Assembly (NCBI GenBank): GCA_963841415.1
Contig: CAWJCN010000001.1
Location: forward strand, 806,001 to 870,000
From: DASUAS01 sp963841415
Lineage (GTDB): Bacteria > Actinomycetota > Acidimicrobiia > IMCC26256 > DASPTH01
DNA length: 64,000 bases
Direction: 5' to 3'
Positions 25,726-38,785 of this stretch are shown piece by piece. The position numbers and the translations under genes were made by a program. The number at the start of each line of letters is the position of its first letter. The first letter of the stretch is position 1. The notes beneath the pieces were generated by a model. That model saw only the letters and a program-made list of their open reading frames with translations. It was not told where the DNA came from and did not search any database.

Positions 25726-26929
25726 ATGAGCGTCACGTCGGTTCCGGGTTTCAAGGCCGGCGGACTCGCGTCGGGCATCAAGGAGTCGGGCGCGCCCGAC
25801 CTCGCCGTGGTCGCGACCGTCGACGGCGCGCCCGTGACCGCCGCCGGCGTCTTCACCGGCAACCTGGTCGCGGCGGCACCGGTGCAGATCAGCCGCCGGC
25901 ACCTGGCCGACGGTCGCGCCGCCGCAGTGGTCCTGAACTCCGGCAACGCGAACGCGGCGACGGGGAATCAGGGGCGCGCCGACGCGTTGCGCATGTGCGA
26001 GCTCACCGCGCACGCCGTGGGCTGTGAGACGGGCGATGTCCTCGTGGGCCAGACCGGCCTCATTGGCATCCCGATGCCCATGGATCCGATCGAGTCGGGT
26101 GTGCCGAAGCTCGGCGCGCAGCTCAGCGCCGATGCCGCCGGCGGACTCGCGGCGGCGGAAGCGATGATGACCACCGACACGGTGCCCAAGCTGACGCAGC
26201 AACCGGTCGAGTTGCCGATGCAACGCGCGGCGACCATCGGTGGGATGGCCAAGGGCGCGGCGATGTTGGCGCCGTCGATGGCCACGATGCTCGCGGTGCT
26301 CGCCACCGACGTCGCCATCGCGCCCGCGCCGCTCGTACCGCGCGCTGCAGACCGCGGTGAGCAGCACCTTCAACGCGCTCGTCGTCGATGCGTGCCAGAG
26401 CACCAACGACACCGTGCTCGTGTTGGCGAACGGCGCAGCCGGCAACGAGCCCATCACCGACCCGCAGGGTGTTGCGTACGCCGGGCTCGTCGAGGCGCTC
26501 GCCGCCGCGTGCGCCGACCTCGCCCACCAGATGGCCACCGACGCCGAGGGCGCGACCAAGTGCGTCACGCTCCACGTGCGCGGAGCCCGCAACGACCACG
26601 AGGCGCAGCTCGCGGCGCGGCAGGTTGCGTCGAGCCAGCTCGTGCAGTGCTCGCTCTACGGCAAGGACCCCTACTGGGGCCGGATCCTGTCCGAGCTCGG
26701 CGTCAGCGGCGCGGTGTTCGACCCCGAGCAGGTGTCGGTCGCCTACGAGGGCGTCGTGGTGTGCGAGCACGGAATTGCCGCCGCCCACGACGCCGACGCC
26801 GTCGCCAAGGCGATGGAGCAGCGCGACCTGCACATCCTGTGCGACCTGCACACCGGCAACGGCGAAGCGACGATGCTGTTCACCGATCTCACGCACGCGT
26901 ACGTCGACGAGAACATGGGGACGTCGTGA
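25726..26929 (+). CDS. argJ: Glutamate N-acetyltransferase / amino-acid acetyltransferase (ArgJ), frameshifted
   Basis: Recycles the acetyl group between acetylornithine and glutamate and may also make acetylglutamate. The first frame runs SVTSVPGFKAGGLASGIK to MLAVLATDVAIAPAPL. The second frame takes over at about 26335-26340 with RALQTAVSSTFNALVVDA, then STNDTVLVLANG and LVQCSLYGKDPYWGRI. The autoproteolysis site for alpha/beta cleavage appears as KGAAMLAPSMATMLAV with a serine-alanine variation of the usual KGSGMI...ATMLA pattern. One extra base (probably in GCTCGTACC) accounts for the break. The rest of the operon is intact, so a base error is likelier than a pseudogene. It ends in overlap with argB. 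Confidence 0.88.
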
Positions 26930-27834
26930 CCGCGGAGCAAGCGTCCGGGGCCGGGGTCTCCCCGGCCGCAGCGAGCGACGCCATGGTGAAGGTCCTGGAG
27001 AAGGCGCACATCCTCGCCGAGGCGCTGCCGTACATCCGCGAGTTCACCGGCCGCACCGTCGTGATCAAGTACGGCGGCCACGCCATGGACGACCCCGCGC
27101 TCGCCGACCTGTTCGCGCAGGACGTCGTGCTCATGCGTCTGGTCGGCATGAACCCGGTCGTGGTGCACGGCGGGGGCCCGCAGATCTCCGACCTGATGCG
27201 GCGGTTGGGCAAGGTGCCGGAGTTCGTCGACGGCCTCCGGGTCACCGACGCCGAGAGCGTCGACATCGTGCGCATGGCACTGGTCGGCAAGGTCAACCGA
27301 GAGATCGTCGCCGCGCTGAACCAGCACGGCTCGTACGCGGTGGGTCTGTCAGGTGAAGACGCCGGCCTCATCAGGGTCGAGATGCGCGACGAGCGGCTCG
27401 GCTTCGTGGGCGACGTCACCAGCATCGATCCGTCGATCGTGCACAAGCTCACCAATGAGGAGCTCATCCCGGTGATCGCGACCGTCGGGGTCGACGAGCT
27501 GGGTCAGGTGTACAACGTCAACGCCGACGCTGTGGCCGGCGCGATCGCGCTCGCGCTGCAGGCCGAGAAGCTCGTGTACCTCACCGACGTCGCCGGCATC
27601 TACGCCGACTATCCGGACGAGTCGAGCCTGGTGTCGGGCATCGATGTCCGTGGGCTCGAGGAGTTGCTGGCCGACGGCAAGGTCGACGGCGGCATGATCC
27701 CGAAGCTGGAGTCGTGTGTGGACGCGCTGCGCGGTGGTGTGCGGCGCGCCCACGTGCTCGACGGGCGCATCCCGCACGCGTTGCTGCTCGAGTTCTTCAC
27801 CCGGGAGGGCATCGGAACGATGGTGCTGCCATGA
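26926..27834 (+). CDS. argB: Acetylglutamate kinase
   Basis: Phosphorylates N-acetylglutamate, the usual feedback-controlled step of the cyclic arginine route. About 302 residues from the GTG at 26926, which overlaps the argJ stop (GTGA); an ATG at 26983 is possible. Signatures are VIKYGGHAMDD, VVVHGGGPQISDLM, NVNADAVAGAIA and the ATP-site KVDGGMIPKLESC. The N-terminal helix before VIKYGG, needed for arginine-sensitive hexamers, is present (VLEKAHILAEALPYIREF). Its stop overlaps the argD ATG. Confidence 0.96.
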   Translation: MTAEQASGAGVSPAAASDAMVKVLEKAHILAEALPYIREFTGRTVVIKYGGHAMDDPALADLFAQDVVLMRLVGMNPVVVHGGGPQISDLMRRLGKVPEFVDGLRVTDAESVDIVRMALVGKVNREIVAALNQHGSYAVGLSGEDAGLIRVEMRDERLGFVGDVTSIDPSIVHKLTNEELIPVIATVGVDELGQVYNVNADAVAGAIALALQAEKLVYLTDVAGIYADYPDESSLVSGIDVRGLEELLADGKVDGGMIPKLESCVDALRGGVRRAHVLDGRIPHALLLEFFTREGIGTMVLP

Positions 27835-29033
27835 GTGCGTTGACCGACATCCAGGCGCTCGACGCCGAGCACGGCATGCAGACCTACGGCCGCCTCCCGG
27901 TCGCGTTCGTGCGCGGCGAGGGGGTGAAGCTGTGGGACAGCGAGGGCAAGGAGTACCTCGACTTCCTCGGCGGCCTCGCCGTCACCGCGCTGGGTCACGC
28001 ACATCCGGCCGTCGCCGATGCGCTCGCCGACCAGGCGCGCACGCTGCTCCACGTGTCGAACCTCTACTTCAACGAGTGGCAACCGCAGGTCGCGGCACGG
28101 CTCGACGCGCTGCACGGCGGCGGCGGCAAGGTGTTCTTCGCCAACTCGGGGGCCGAGGCCAACGAGTGCGCGATCAAGCTGGCGCGCCGCTACGGGCAGG
28201 CCAACGGCGGTCCCGACCGCTTCCACGTGCTGTCGGCGTGGGGCTCGTTCCACGGCCGCACGCTCACCACACTCGCCGCCACCGGCCAGCCCCAGAAGCA
28301 GGAGACGTTCCAGCCCCTGCCGGTCGGGTTCCGCCAGGTCGTGTTCGCCGATCTCGACGCGCTGGCCGCGGCGATGGACGAGCGGGTGTGCGCGGTGATG
28401 CTCGAGCCGATCCAAGGGGAGGGGGGCGTGCAACCCTCGCCGCCGGGTTACCTCGAGGGTGTGCGCGCGTTGTGCGACGAGCGCGAGGCGCTGCTGATCG
28501 TCGACGAGGTGCAGACCGGTCTCGGGCGCACCGGCAAGTGGTTCGGCTACCAGCACGCCGACGGCGTGCAGCCCGACGTCGTCACCATGGCCAAGGCGCT
28601 CGGCAACGGCGTACCCATCGGGGCGTGCTGGGCGCGCACCGAGGTCGCCGAGGCCTTCAAGCCCGGTGACCACGCCACCACGTACGGTGGGCAGCCGCTC
28701 GCCGCCCGCGCCACCATGACCGTGCTCGACGTGATGGCAGAGATGGACGCGCCGGGATGCGCGGCACGCGCCGGCGACCTGCTCACCAAGGCGTTGCTCG
28801 AGGTGCCCGGTGTCGCCGACGTCCGGGGTGTCGGCCTGTTGATCGCCGCTGAGCTCGACGACCCCATCGAGGCCGGCACGGTGTCGCGGGCCTGCCTCGA
28901 GGCGGGCCTGGTCGTCAACGCGGTCACACCGACCGCGCTCCGGTTCGCGCCGTCCCTGCTCGTCACCGACGACGAGATCGCAGCCGCGGTGGCCATCCTC
29001 ACCGGCGTCATGGCGGAGGTGCTGCCCTCGTGA
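27831..29033 (+). CDS. argD: Acetylornithine aminotransferase
   Basis: A 400-residue PLP enzyme that converts N-acetylglutamate semialdehyde to N-acetylornithine. Class III aminotransferase marks: FANSGAEANECAIKLAR, GSFHGRTLTTLAATGQ, EPIQGEGGV, LLIVDEVQTGLGRTG and the PLP lysine in TMAKALGNGVPIGA. The ATG overlaps the argB stop (ATGA), and its own stop overlaps the argF GTG, so the operon is tightly coupled. Confidence 0.96.
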   Translation: MSALTDIQALDAEHGMQTYGRLPVAFVRGEGVKLWDSEGKEYLDFLGGLAVTALGHAHPAVADALADQARTLLHVSNLYFNEWQPQVAARLDALHGGGGKVFFANSGAEANECAIKLARRYGQANGGPDRFHVLSAWGSFHGRTLTTLAATGQPQKQETFQPLPVGFRQVVFADLDALAAAMDERVCAVMLEPIQGEGGVQPSPPGYLEGVRALCDEREALLIVDEVQTGLGRTGKWFGYQHADGVQPDVVTMAKALGNGVPIGACWARTEVAEAFKPGDHATTYGGQPLAARATMTVLDVMAEMDAPGCAARAGDLLTKALLEVPGVADVRGVGLLIAAELDDPIEAGTVSRACLEAGLVVNAVTPTALRFAPSLLVTDDEIAAAVAILTGVMAEVLPS

Positions 29034-30004
29034 GCGTGCCCTGCTTCCTCGAGGTCGACGACCTCACGCCGGCCGAGTTCTCGGCAGTGCTCGACACCGC
29101 CGAGAAGGGGAAGGCCGACCCGTCCGGCATCCCCCGGGTCCTCGCCGGGCAGGGCGTCGTCATGCTCTTCGAGAAGCCCTCCGCCCGCACCCGCGCGTCC
29201 ACCGAGATGGCGGTCGTGAACCTCGGTGGACATCCGATCTACGTCCGGCCCGAGGAGGTCGGCCTCGGCGTGCGTGAGACCGTCGCCGACGTCGCGCGCA
29301 CGTTCGCGGGTTTCTGCTCGGTACTGGCGGCGCGGGTCTTCGAGCACGGGACGCTCGAGGAGATGGCCGCGGTGATCGACATCCCGGTGCTCAACCTGCT
29401 CTCCGACCGCGCCCATCCCACTCAGGCAGTGGCCGACTTCCTCACCCTGCGGGAGTTGCTCGGTGCGCTCGACGGCAAGCGGCTCGCGTACGTCGGAGAC
29501 GGCAACAACGTCACCGCGTCGCTCGCGTACGCGGCCGCGCTCTCGGGCGTCGAGCTCGCGGTGGCGTCGCCGACTGGCTACGAGCTCGACGACCTGACGG
29601 TCGAGCGGGTCCGCAACCTCGGCGGTGCCCTCGAGCTCGGTCACGATCCGTACGACGCGGTCGCCGGTGCCGACGCCGTCTACACCGACGTCTGGACGTC
29701 GATGGGGCAGGAGGACGAGGCCGCGGCACGCCGGGCCGCGTTCGCCGGCTTCACCGTCGACGACGAGATGCTGCGCTGCGCGCACCCCGACGCCTGGTTC
29801 CTGCACTGCCTCCCCGCGCACCGCGGCGAGGAGGTGGCGGCGTCGGTGATCGACGGGCCGCGCTCGGCGGTGTGGCAGCAGGCCGCCAACCGCATGCACG
29901 CCGCGCGCGCTGTGCTCGCGCACCTGGTCGGTGCACCCCCCGCCAAGTTGCGTGACTCCGGCACACGGAGTGTGCCCGATCCGCTGAGCTTGGGCGAGGG
30001 CTGA
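29030..30004 (+). CDS. argF: Ornithine carbamoyltransferase
   Basis: Makes citrulline from ornithine and carbamoyl phosphate. The 324-residue chain has the carbamoyl-phosphate loop FEKPSARTR (SARTR at 51-55, replacing the more common STRTR), RAHPTQAVADF, GDGNNV and the ornithine-binding HCLPAHRGEEV. The last 25 residues are a non-conserved extension. GTG start with GTGA overlap to argD and TGATG overlap to argR. Confidence 0.96.
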   Translation: MSVPCFLEVDDLTPAEFSAVLDTAEKGKADPSGIPRVLAGQGVVMLFEKPSARTRASTEMAVVNLGGHPIYVRPEEVGLGVRETVADVARTFAGFCSVLAARVFEHGTLEEMAAVIDIPVLNLLSDRAHPTQAVADFLTLRELLGALDGKRLAYVGDGNNVTASLAYAAALSGVELAVASPTGYELDDLTVERVRNLGGALELGHDPYDAVAGADAVYTDVWTSMGQEDEAAARRAAFAGFTVDDEMLRCAHPDAWFLHCLPAHRGEEVAASVIDGPRSAVWQQAANRMHAARAVLAHLVGAPPAKLRDSGTRSVPDPLSLGEG

Positions 30005-30474
30005 TGGCCACCCTCGGCAAGCCCCAGCGCCAGCACCGGATCGCCCGGCTGCTCGAGGAGCAGGCGATCTCCAGCCAGGCGCAGCTGGTGGAGATGCTCG
30101 CCGCTGACGGCGTGATCGCCACGCAGGCCACGGTGAGTCGCGACCTCGAGGAGCTGGGCGCGGTGAAGGTGCGGATCCCGGGCGGCGCGATGGCGTACGC
30201 CATCCCCGAGCACGCCAAGGAGCGCACCGCGCCCGACGACCACCTCCGACGAGTGATGGGGGAGTTCGTGGTGGAGGTCGCGCACAGCGCGAACCTCGTG
30301 GTGCTGCGGACGCCCCCCGGATCGGCCCACGTGGTCGCGTCGGCCCTCGACCGCGCCGGGCTCCCCGACGTCTTGGGCACGGTGGCGGGCGACGACACGA
30401 TCATCCTGGTGTGTGCGGAGACCAGTGGCGGCGGAGACGTCGCCGGCGAGCTCGCGGGTCTGGCGGGACTGTGA
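30004..30474 (+). CDS. argR: Arginine repressor ArgR
   Basis: A 156-residue regulator. The N-terminal winged helix (QHRIARLLEEQAISSQAQLVEML, then TQATVSRDLEELGAVKVRI) binds ARG boxes; the C-terminal domain (VLRTPPGSAHVVASALDRAG, GTVAGDDTIILV) forms the arginine-binding hexamer. Being in the operon it probably controls, through the candidate site before argC, it would be autoregulated. Coupled to argF by TGATG. Confidence 0.96.
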   Translation: MATLGKPQRQHRIARLLEEQAISSQAQLVEMLAADGVIATQATVSRDLEELGAVKVRIPGGAMAYAIPEHAKERTAPDDHLRRVMGEFVVEVAHSANLVVLRTPPGSAHVVASALDRAGLPDVLGTVAGDDTIILVCAETSGGGDVAGELAGLAGL

Positions 30475-30511
30475 GCACGCGGAATTCTGCGAAGCAGCCG
30501 AACGAGTGGCC

Positions 30512-30534
30512 GCGAGCCGGGTATCCCGGCTCGC
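30512..30534. repeat. REP-like palindrome (GGGTATCCC family), copy 1
   Basis: GCGAGCCGGG (30512-30521), TAT, CCCGGCTCGC (30525-30534): a perfect 10-bp inverted repeat in the argR-argG gap. Related copies lie at 50544-50566 and 62991-63015. In RNA it would form a strong hairpin; function unknown. Confidence 0.85.
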
Positions 30535-30553
30535 AACGAGAGAGGCAGTCAAG

Positions 30554-31773
<1,220 letters not shown>

Positions 31774-31777
<4 letters not shown>

Positions 31778-33158
31778 CCCTCTGGCACGGCCGCTTCGCC
31801 GACGGCCCGGCCGACGAGCTGCTCGCGTTCACCGAGAGCCTCTCGTTCGACCGCCGTCTCGCGCCCGACGACCTCGCGGGTTCGCGCGCGCACGTCGCCG
31901 GGCTCGCGCCGCGGGCGTCCTGACCGAGGAAGAGGCGAGCGCCGTGCTGACCGCGCTCGACGAGGTGGGGGAGGAGCTGGCCGACGGATCGTTCGCGTTC
32001 GTGCCGTCCGACGAGGACATCCACACGGCAATCGAACGGCGCGTGACCGAGCTGGCCGGTGACGCGGGCGCCAAGCTGCACACCGGTCGCTCGCGCAACG
32101 ACCAGGTCGCGACCGCGTTGCGTCTGTTCCTCCGCCGTGAGGGGACCGATGTCGCCGCCCACGTGCACCGGCTGCAAGAGGTGCTCGTGGAGTGCGCGAT
32201 GGCGGCCGAGGACGTGTACGTCCCCGGGTACACGCACCTCCAGCGAGCGCAGCCCGTCCTCCTTGCCCACCACTTCCTCGCCCACTTCTGGTCCTTCGCA
32301 CGCGACGCCGACCGCTGGCGCGACGCGGTGGCGCGCGCCGACGTCTCGCCGCTGGGTGCGGGTGCAATTGCCGGTTCGAGCCTGCCCCTCGATCCCGACG
32401 CCACCGCCGCCGACCTCGGGTTCGCTCGCCGCTTCGACAACTCGCTCGACGCGGTGTCCGACCGCGACTTCGTGGCCGAAGCGCTGTTCGTGGCCTCGCT
32501 CACCCAGGTGCACCTGTCGCGTCTGGGCGAGGAGGTCGTGCTCTGGACGAGCGAGGAGTTCGGCTTCCTGCGCCTCGCCGACGCGTACAGCACCGGCTCG
32601 TCGATGCTGCCGCAGAAGAAGAACCCCGACATCGCCGAGCTCGCGCGCGGCAAGGCCGGCCGGCTCATCGGCGACCTCACCGGTTTCCTGGCCACCCTCA
32701 AGGGCCTGCCGCTCGCGTACAACCGCGACCTCCAGGAGGACAAAGAGCCGCTCTTCGACGCGCTCGACCAGTGTCGGCTGGCGCTCGGCGCGATGGCCGG
32801 GCTGCTCGCGACGGCCGAAGTGGTCCCGGCGCGCATGCAGGCGGCGGCCGACGGCCAAAACGGGGCCGCAGTCGACCTCGCCGAATGGCTGGTGCAGCGC
32901 GGCGTGCCGTTCCGCGAGGCGCACGCCCGGGTGGGCGCGCTCGTGCGCGCGTCGATGGAGCGGGGCGTGCCGCTCGACGAGCTCGTTCTGACGGAGCCCG
33001 ATCTCGGCCCCGAGGCGCTTCCGCTGCTCGAACCGGGTGCCGCGGTGCTGCGGCGCACCACCGCCGGCGGCGCCGGGCCCGCGTCGGTCGAGGAGCAATT
33101 GGTGAAGGCCAAGGCGACGCTCGACGACCAGACCCGCTGGCTCGCGCGCGCCGGGTGA
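31774..33158 (+). CDS. argH: Argininosuccinate lyase, frameshifted near the N-terminus
   Basis: Splits argininosuccinate to arginine and fumarate, the last step. The start VTLWHGRFADGPADELLAFTESL is in one frame to about residue 44. From about 31905-31911 the sequence continues in another frame (AAGVLTEEEASAVLTAL). Restoring one missing base (for example GCGGCC for GCGCC) joins them as GLAAAGVLTEEE. The rest is complete: HTGRSRNDQVATALRL, GYTHLQRAQP, and the active-site loop GSSMLPQKKNPD. GTGA overlap with argG and with the next gene argue that it is a functional gene with a base-call error. Confidence 0.9.
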
Positions 33159-33754
33159 GCCGCGGCCGCACGCTGCCGCGTGCGTTCTACGCGCGCGACC
33201 CGCGTGAGCTCGCGCCCGTGCTGCTCAACAAGCTCTTGGTCGCGCGCACCGGTGACGGGATCCGTGTGGCGGCCCGGCTGGTGGAGGTCGAGGCTTACTG
33301 CGGGTCCGAGGACCCGGGCAGTCATGCGTACCGCGGGATGACGCCGCGCACCGAGGTGATGTTCGGCGCGCCCGGCCACCTGTACGTGTACTTCACCTAC
33401 GGCATGCACTGGTGCGCCAACGTCGTCGCCACCAAGGACGGTGACGGCGCCGCGGTGCTCCTGCGTGCGGCCGCGCCCGTCGCCGGCGTCGACGTGATGC
33501 GGGCCCGGCGGGTCAAGGCGCGCCGTGATCGTGATCTGCTCGCCGGTCCGGCCCGCCTGTGTCAGGCGTTCGGGCTCACCGGTGAGCACAACGGCACCGA
33601 CCTCGTGCGGGGACCGGTCCGCATCCTCGACGACGGCGTGCCGCCCCCGACCTCACCCGGCACCTCGACCCGCATCGGCCTCGCCCCCGGCCGCGGCGAC
33701 GAAAGCCTGTGGCGGTTCACCGTCCCCGGCGACCCCAACCTCAGTCGCCCCTGA
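33155..33754 (+). CDS. 3-methyladenine DNA glycosylase (AAG/MPG family)
   Basis: A 199-residue base-excision repair enzyme that removes alkylated purines. Family signatures are FYARDPRELAPVLLNKLLV, the catalytic-glutamate segment RLVEVEAYCGSEDPGSHAYRG (split over two turns), FGAPGHLYVYFTYGMHWCANVV and GPARLCQAFGL. The GTG start overlaps the argH stop (GTGA), so it is probably the last gene of the arginine transcript. Mycobacteria carry the same gene beside tyrS. Confidence 0.93.
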   Translation: MSRGRTLPRAFYARDPRELAPVLLNKLLVARTGDGIRVAARLVEVEAYCGSEDPGSHAYRGMTPRTEVMFGAPGHLYVYFTYGMHWCANVVATKDGDGAAVLLRAAAPVAGVDVMRARRVKARRDRDLLAGPARLCQAFGLTGEHNGTDLVRGPVRILDDGVPPPTSPGTSTRIGLAPGRGDESLWRFTVPGDPNLSRP

Positions 33755-33843
33755 CCCTTCCACACGTTGCGTCGCCCGTACGTGGAGGACACGTCGCGAC
33801 GACGCAACCTCGCGACGCGTGGCGCGGGTACCGTGCTCGGGTC

Positions 33844-35058
33844 ATGTCTACGGCCACCGACTTCGTCATCGACGAGGCGTTCGACAAGCTCGTGAGCGAA
33901 CCCGAGCTCCAGCACAAGCTCTCTTCGGGGCGTCCGCTCCGGGTCAAGCTCGGCATCGACCCGACCGCGTCCGACATCCACCTCGGATTCGCGGTGGTGT
34001 TGCGCAAGCTCCGTCAGTTCCAGGAGCGCGGGCACACTGCGGTGCTCATCCTGGGTGACTACACCGCGCGGATCGGTGATCCGTCAGGCCGTTCCGCGAC
34101 CCGCCCGCGACTCACCAAGGAGCAGGTCGACTCGTACGCGGCCACCTACGTCGAGCAGCTGCACCAGATCCTCCTGCCGGAGCCACTGGAGATCCGTCGC
34201 AATTCTGAATGGCTCGCGGCCATGGACATCGAGGACGTCCTGACGCTCACGGCCCGGACCACTGTCGCCCGCATGCTCGAACGTGACGACTTCGCCAAGC
34301 GCTACGCCGGTGGGGCTCCGATCTCGGTGACCGAGTTCCTGTATCCGCTCCTGCAGGGATGGGACTCCGTACAGGTGCAGGCCGATGTCGAGCTCGGAGG
34401 GAGCGACCAGATCTGGAACTTCCTCTTGGCTCGTCAGCTCCAGGAGCAGGAGGGCCAGGAACCCCAGGTCGTGCTCACCATGCCGCTCCTCGTCGGGCTC
34501 GACGGCACGCAGAAGATGTCGAAGTCGCTGGGCAACTACGTGGGCATCGCCGAACCGGCCACCGAGCAGTTCGGGAAGCTGATGTCATTGCCCGACGAGC
34601 TGATGCCCCAGTACTTCGAGCTCGCCACCGCGTGGGATCTCGCCCGCGCCGAAGAGGTGCGGGGTCAGGTCGAGCGGGGGGAGCTGGAGCCGGTTGACGC
34701 CAAGCGCCTGCTCGCCCGCCGCGTGGTCGACCTCTACCACGGCGAGGGGGCGGGGGAGGCGGCTCAGGCCGGCTTCGACCGTGTGTTCCGGGCTCATGCC
34801 GAACCCGACGAGATCTCCGACTTCGTCATCCCTCCCGCCGAGCTGCGCGACGGTCGGATCCTGCTCTCGAGGCTCCTGATGCTCGCCTTCCCGCAGGTGG
34901 TGCCGTCCAACAAGGAGGGCCAGCGCAAGATCGTCCAGGGTGGCGTGAAGCTCGATGGCGAGGTCGTGACCGACACCGATGTCCACGTCACGCCGACCGA
35001 GGTCGACGGTCAGGTGCTGCAGCTCGGCAAGCGCAACTGGGCGAGGCTCAGGGCCTGA
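33844..35058 (+). CDS. tyrS: Tyrosyl-tRNA synthetase
   Basis: A 404-residue class I synthetase. KLGIDPTASDIHLGF contains the HIGH equivalent (HLGF), GGSDQIWNFLLAR binds tyrosine, and KMSKSLGNYVG is the KMSKS loop. A C-terminal S4-like RNA-binding domain (RLLMLAFPQVVPSNKEGQRKIVQGG, VQLGKRNW-type end) completes it. The ATG at 33844 is preceded by a TACCGT hexamer nine bases away. In the gap before it, TTGCGTCG (33767-33774) and CGACGCAA (33800-33807) could pair, but no T-box is visible. Confidence 0.96.
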   Translation: MSTATDFVIDEAFDKLVSEPELQHKLSSGRPLRVKLGIDPTASDIHLGFAVVLRKLRQFQERGHTAVLILGDYTARIGDPSGRSATRPRLTKEQVDSYAATYVEQLHQILLPEPLEIRRNSEWLAAMDIEDVLTLTARTTVARMLERDDFAKRYAGGAPISVTEFLYPLLQGWDSVQVQADVELGGSDQIWNFLLARQLQEQEGQEPQVVLTMPLLVGLDGTQKMSKSLGNYVGIAEPATEQFGKLMSLPDELMPQYFELATAWDLARAEEVRGQVERGELEPVDAKRLLARRVVDLYHGEGAGEAAQAGFDRVFRAHAEPDEISDFVIPPAELRDGRILLSRLLMLAFPQVVPSNKEGQRKIVQGGVKLDGEVVTDTDVHVTPTEVDGQVLQLGKRNWARLRA

Positions 35059-35073
35059 AGACCCGCTTCGCGT

Positions 35074-35295
35074 TCAGAACCAGAAGATCCAGCCGAGCAG
35101 CGAGAAGGCGACGATCGCCACGAGCACGACGACGGCGCTCCAGAACATCCACCCCTTGCCCTGGACGCCGAAGTTCCCGACGACGTCGCGCTCTGCGGCA
35201 TGCCGGGTGTGGGACTGTTCGGCCGGTGTGCCCACCTTGGCCAGGTGCTGGCGCGGCTTGCCCTGGCGCGTCTTCTTGCTCCCGCTCGAACCCAT
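35074..35295 (-). CDS. Small single-pass membrane protein, unknown
   Basis: A 73-residue frame starting MGSSGSKKTRQGKPRQHL. The N-terminal half is basic and hydrophilic; the C-terminus is one hydrophobic helix (MFWSAVVVLVAIVAFSLLGWIFWF, described by its ends MFWSAV and GWIFWF) that would anchor it with the basic part in the cytoplasm. TAGTCT eight bases upstream could be a -10 box for a leaderless message. It converges on tyrS and is divergent from the rRNA promoter. No family recognised. Confidence 0.6.
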   Translation of the reverse strand: MGSSGSKKTRQGKPRQHLAKVGTPAEQSHTRHAAERDVVGNFGVQGKGWMFWSAVVVLVAIVAFSLLGWIFWF

Positions 35296-35345
35296 GGGCG
35301 GGGAGACTAGCGTCCTCTCCGGGGCGAGAAAACGCCCGCTCCGGC

Positions 35346-35374
35346 TTGCAGACGCACGGGTCAGGCCGTAGTAT
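35346..35374 (+). promoter_or_regulatory. rRNA operon promoter
   Basis: TTGCAG (35346-35351), a 17-bp spacer and TAGTAT (35369-35374) make a strong sigma-70-type promoter 350 bases before 16S. The leader to 35726 holds no gene; it includes CTTGAAAACGGAACAGTG around 35547-35570, similar to boxA-flanking antitermination and processing sequences of actinobacterial rrn leaders. Confidence 0.7.
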
Positions 35375-35726
35375 CTCCAATCCGCCCGGAGAACCTTCAC
35401 CGAGTGGATTGACACGGACGCTCCTGCCGGCCCCGCCGTCAAGCGGGTAGTGGGAGGCAGCAGTGAGTGTCGGCTCGGCGCTTGCGGAACGGTGTGCGCG
35501 GCCTCGGTCGCCCGAACCGCTCCGGTGTCGGGTGGTGGCTCCTTGAAAACGGAACAGTGACGCCAAAAGCCAGTGCGGGCGTGTCGCGAGACACGTCACC
35601 ATCAATTCCGCACGGCGAGACCCCTTCGGGGGCCGTCGTGCAAAGTTGCCGGAACGGGGCAGAAGTGACCCGAACCGGCGGCTCTCCGATTTCATGCTCC
35701 ACCAGTTTTTCGGTGGGGTTGAAGTC
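35375..35726 (+). other. rRNA operon leader
   Basis: Transcribed spacer between the rrn promoter and mature 16S. No coding sequence is supported. CTTGAAAACGG near 35547 and several short GC hairpins are probably RNase III and antitermination signals; exact pairing was not resolved by eye. Confidence 0.6.
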
Positions 35727-37588
<1,862 letters not shown>

Positions 37589-38733
37589 TCCCAAGCTACA
37601 AAGAGCCAACGGTGGATGCCTTGGCGCCAGATGCCGATGAAGGACGTGGACGGCTGCGATAAGCCACGGGGAGCTGCCTATCAAGCTTCGATCCGTGGGT
37701 CTCCGAATGGGGAAACCCGGCAAGGGTCATGCCTTGTCACCCCCGCCTGAACACATAGGGCGGGAGGAGGGAACCGGGGGAACTGAAACATCTCAGTACC
37801 TCGAGGAAAAGAAAACAACCGTGACTCCCCGAGTAGCGGCGAGCGAAACGGGAAGAGCCTAAACCGATGCAGTGGTACAGCCTGTCGGCGATGCTGCATC
37901 GGGGTCGTGGGACCCACTGGGAAGTGCGACAGAACTTCCATGGAGTCACAAAGTCGATGTCTAGCGGAAGCGTTGTGGAACCTCGCGCCGTAGAGGGTAA
38001 GAGCCCCGTACGCGAAAGATATCGACCTCCAAGTGGTGTTCCCGAGTAGCACGGAATCCGGGAAAGTCCGTGTGAATCCGCGAGGACCACCTCGTAAGGC
38101 TAAGTACACGCTGGCGACCGATAGTGCACGAGTACCGTGAGGGAAGGGTGAAAAGAACCCCGGGAGGGGAGTGAAATAGAACCTGAAACCGTTGGCTTAC
38201 AAGCCGTCAAAGCGTCGTTGTCGGTCTTTGGACCGGCAGCCGTGATGGCGTGCCTTTTGAAGAATGAGCCTGCGAGTTACCGTTCGTGGCAAGGTTAACC
38301 CGAGAGGGGAAGCCGGAGCGAAAGCGAGTCTGAACAGGGCGTTCAGTCGCGGGCGGTAGACCCGAAGCCGAGTGATCTATCCATGGGCAGGCTGAAGCGA
38401 GGGTAAGACCTCGTGGAGGGCCGAACCCACCAAGGTTGAAAACTTGGGGGATGACCTGTGGTTAGGGGTGAAAGGCCAAGCAAACTCGGTGATAGCTGGT
38501 TCTCCCCGAAATGCATTTAGGTGCAGCGTCGCGTGTTCAGTGCCGGAGGTAGAGCACTGGATGGTCTAGGGGGCCTACAAGCTTACCGAAATCAGCCAAA
38601 CTCCGAATGCCGGTACTCCAGAACGCGGCAGTGAGACTATGGGGGATAAGCTTCATAGTCGAGAGGGAAACAGCCCAGAACGCCAGCTAAGGCCCCAAAT
38701 TCTGTGCTCAGTGGTAAAGGATGTGGGATTGCC

Positions 38734-38785
<52 letters not shown>

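Noticed and set aside
25693..27834. Single 713-codon frame suggesting an ArgJ-ArgB fusion
   Set aside because: The middle part is Arg-rich shadow translation; the true ArgJ end is in another frame and argB starts at its own GTG overlapping the argJ stop.
33767..33807. Inverted repeat before tyrS as a possible T-box
   Set aside because: No T-box sequence, specifier loop or antiterminator is visible; the 8-bp pairing with a 25-nt loop is weak.
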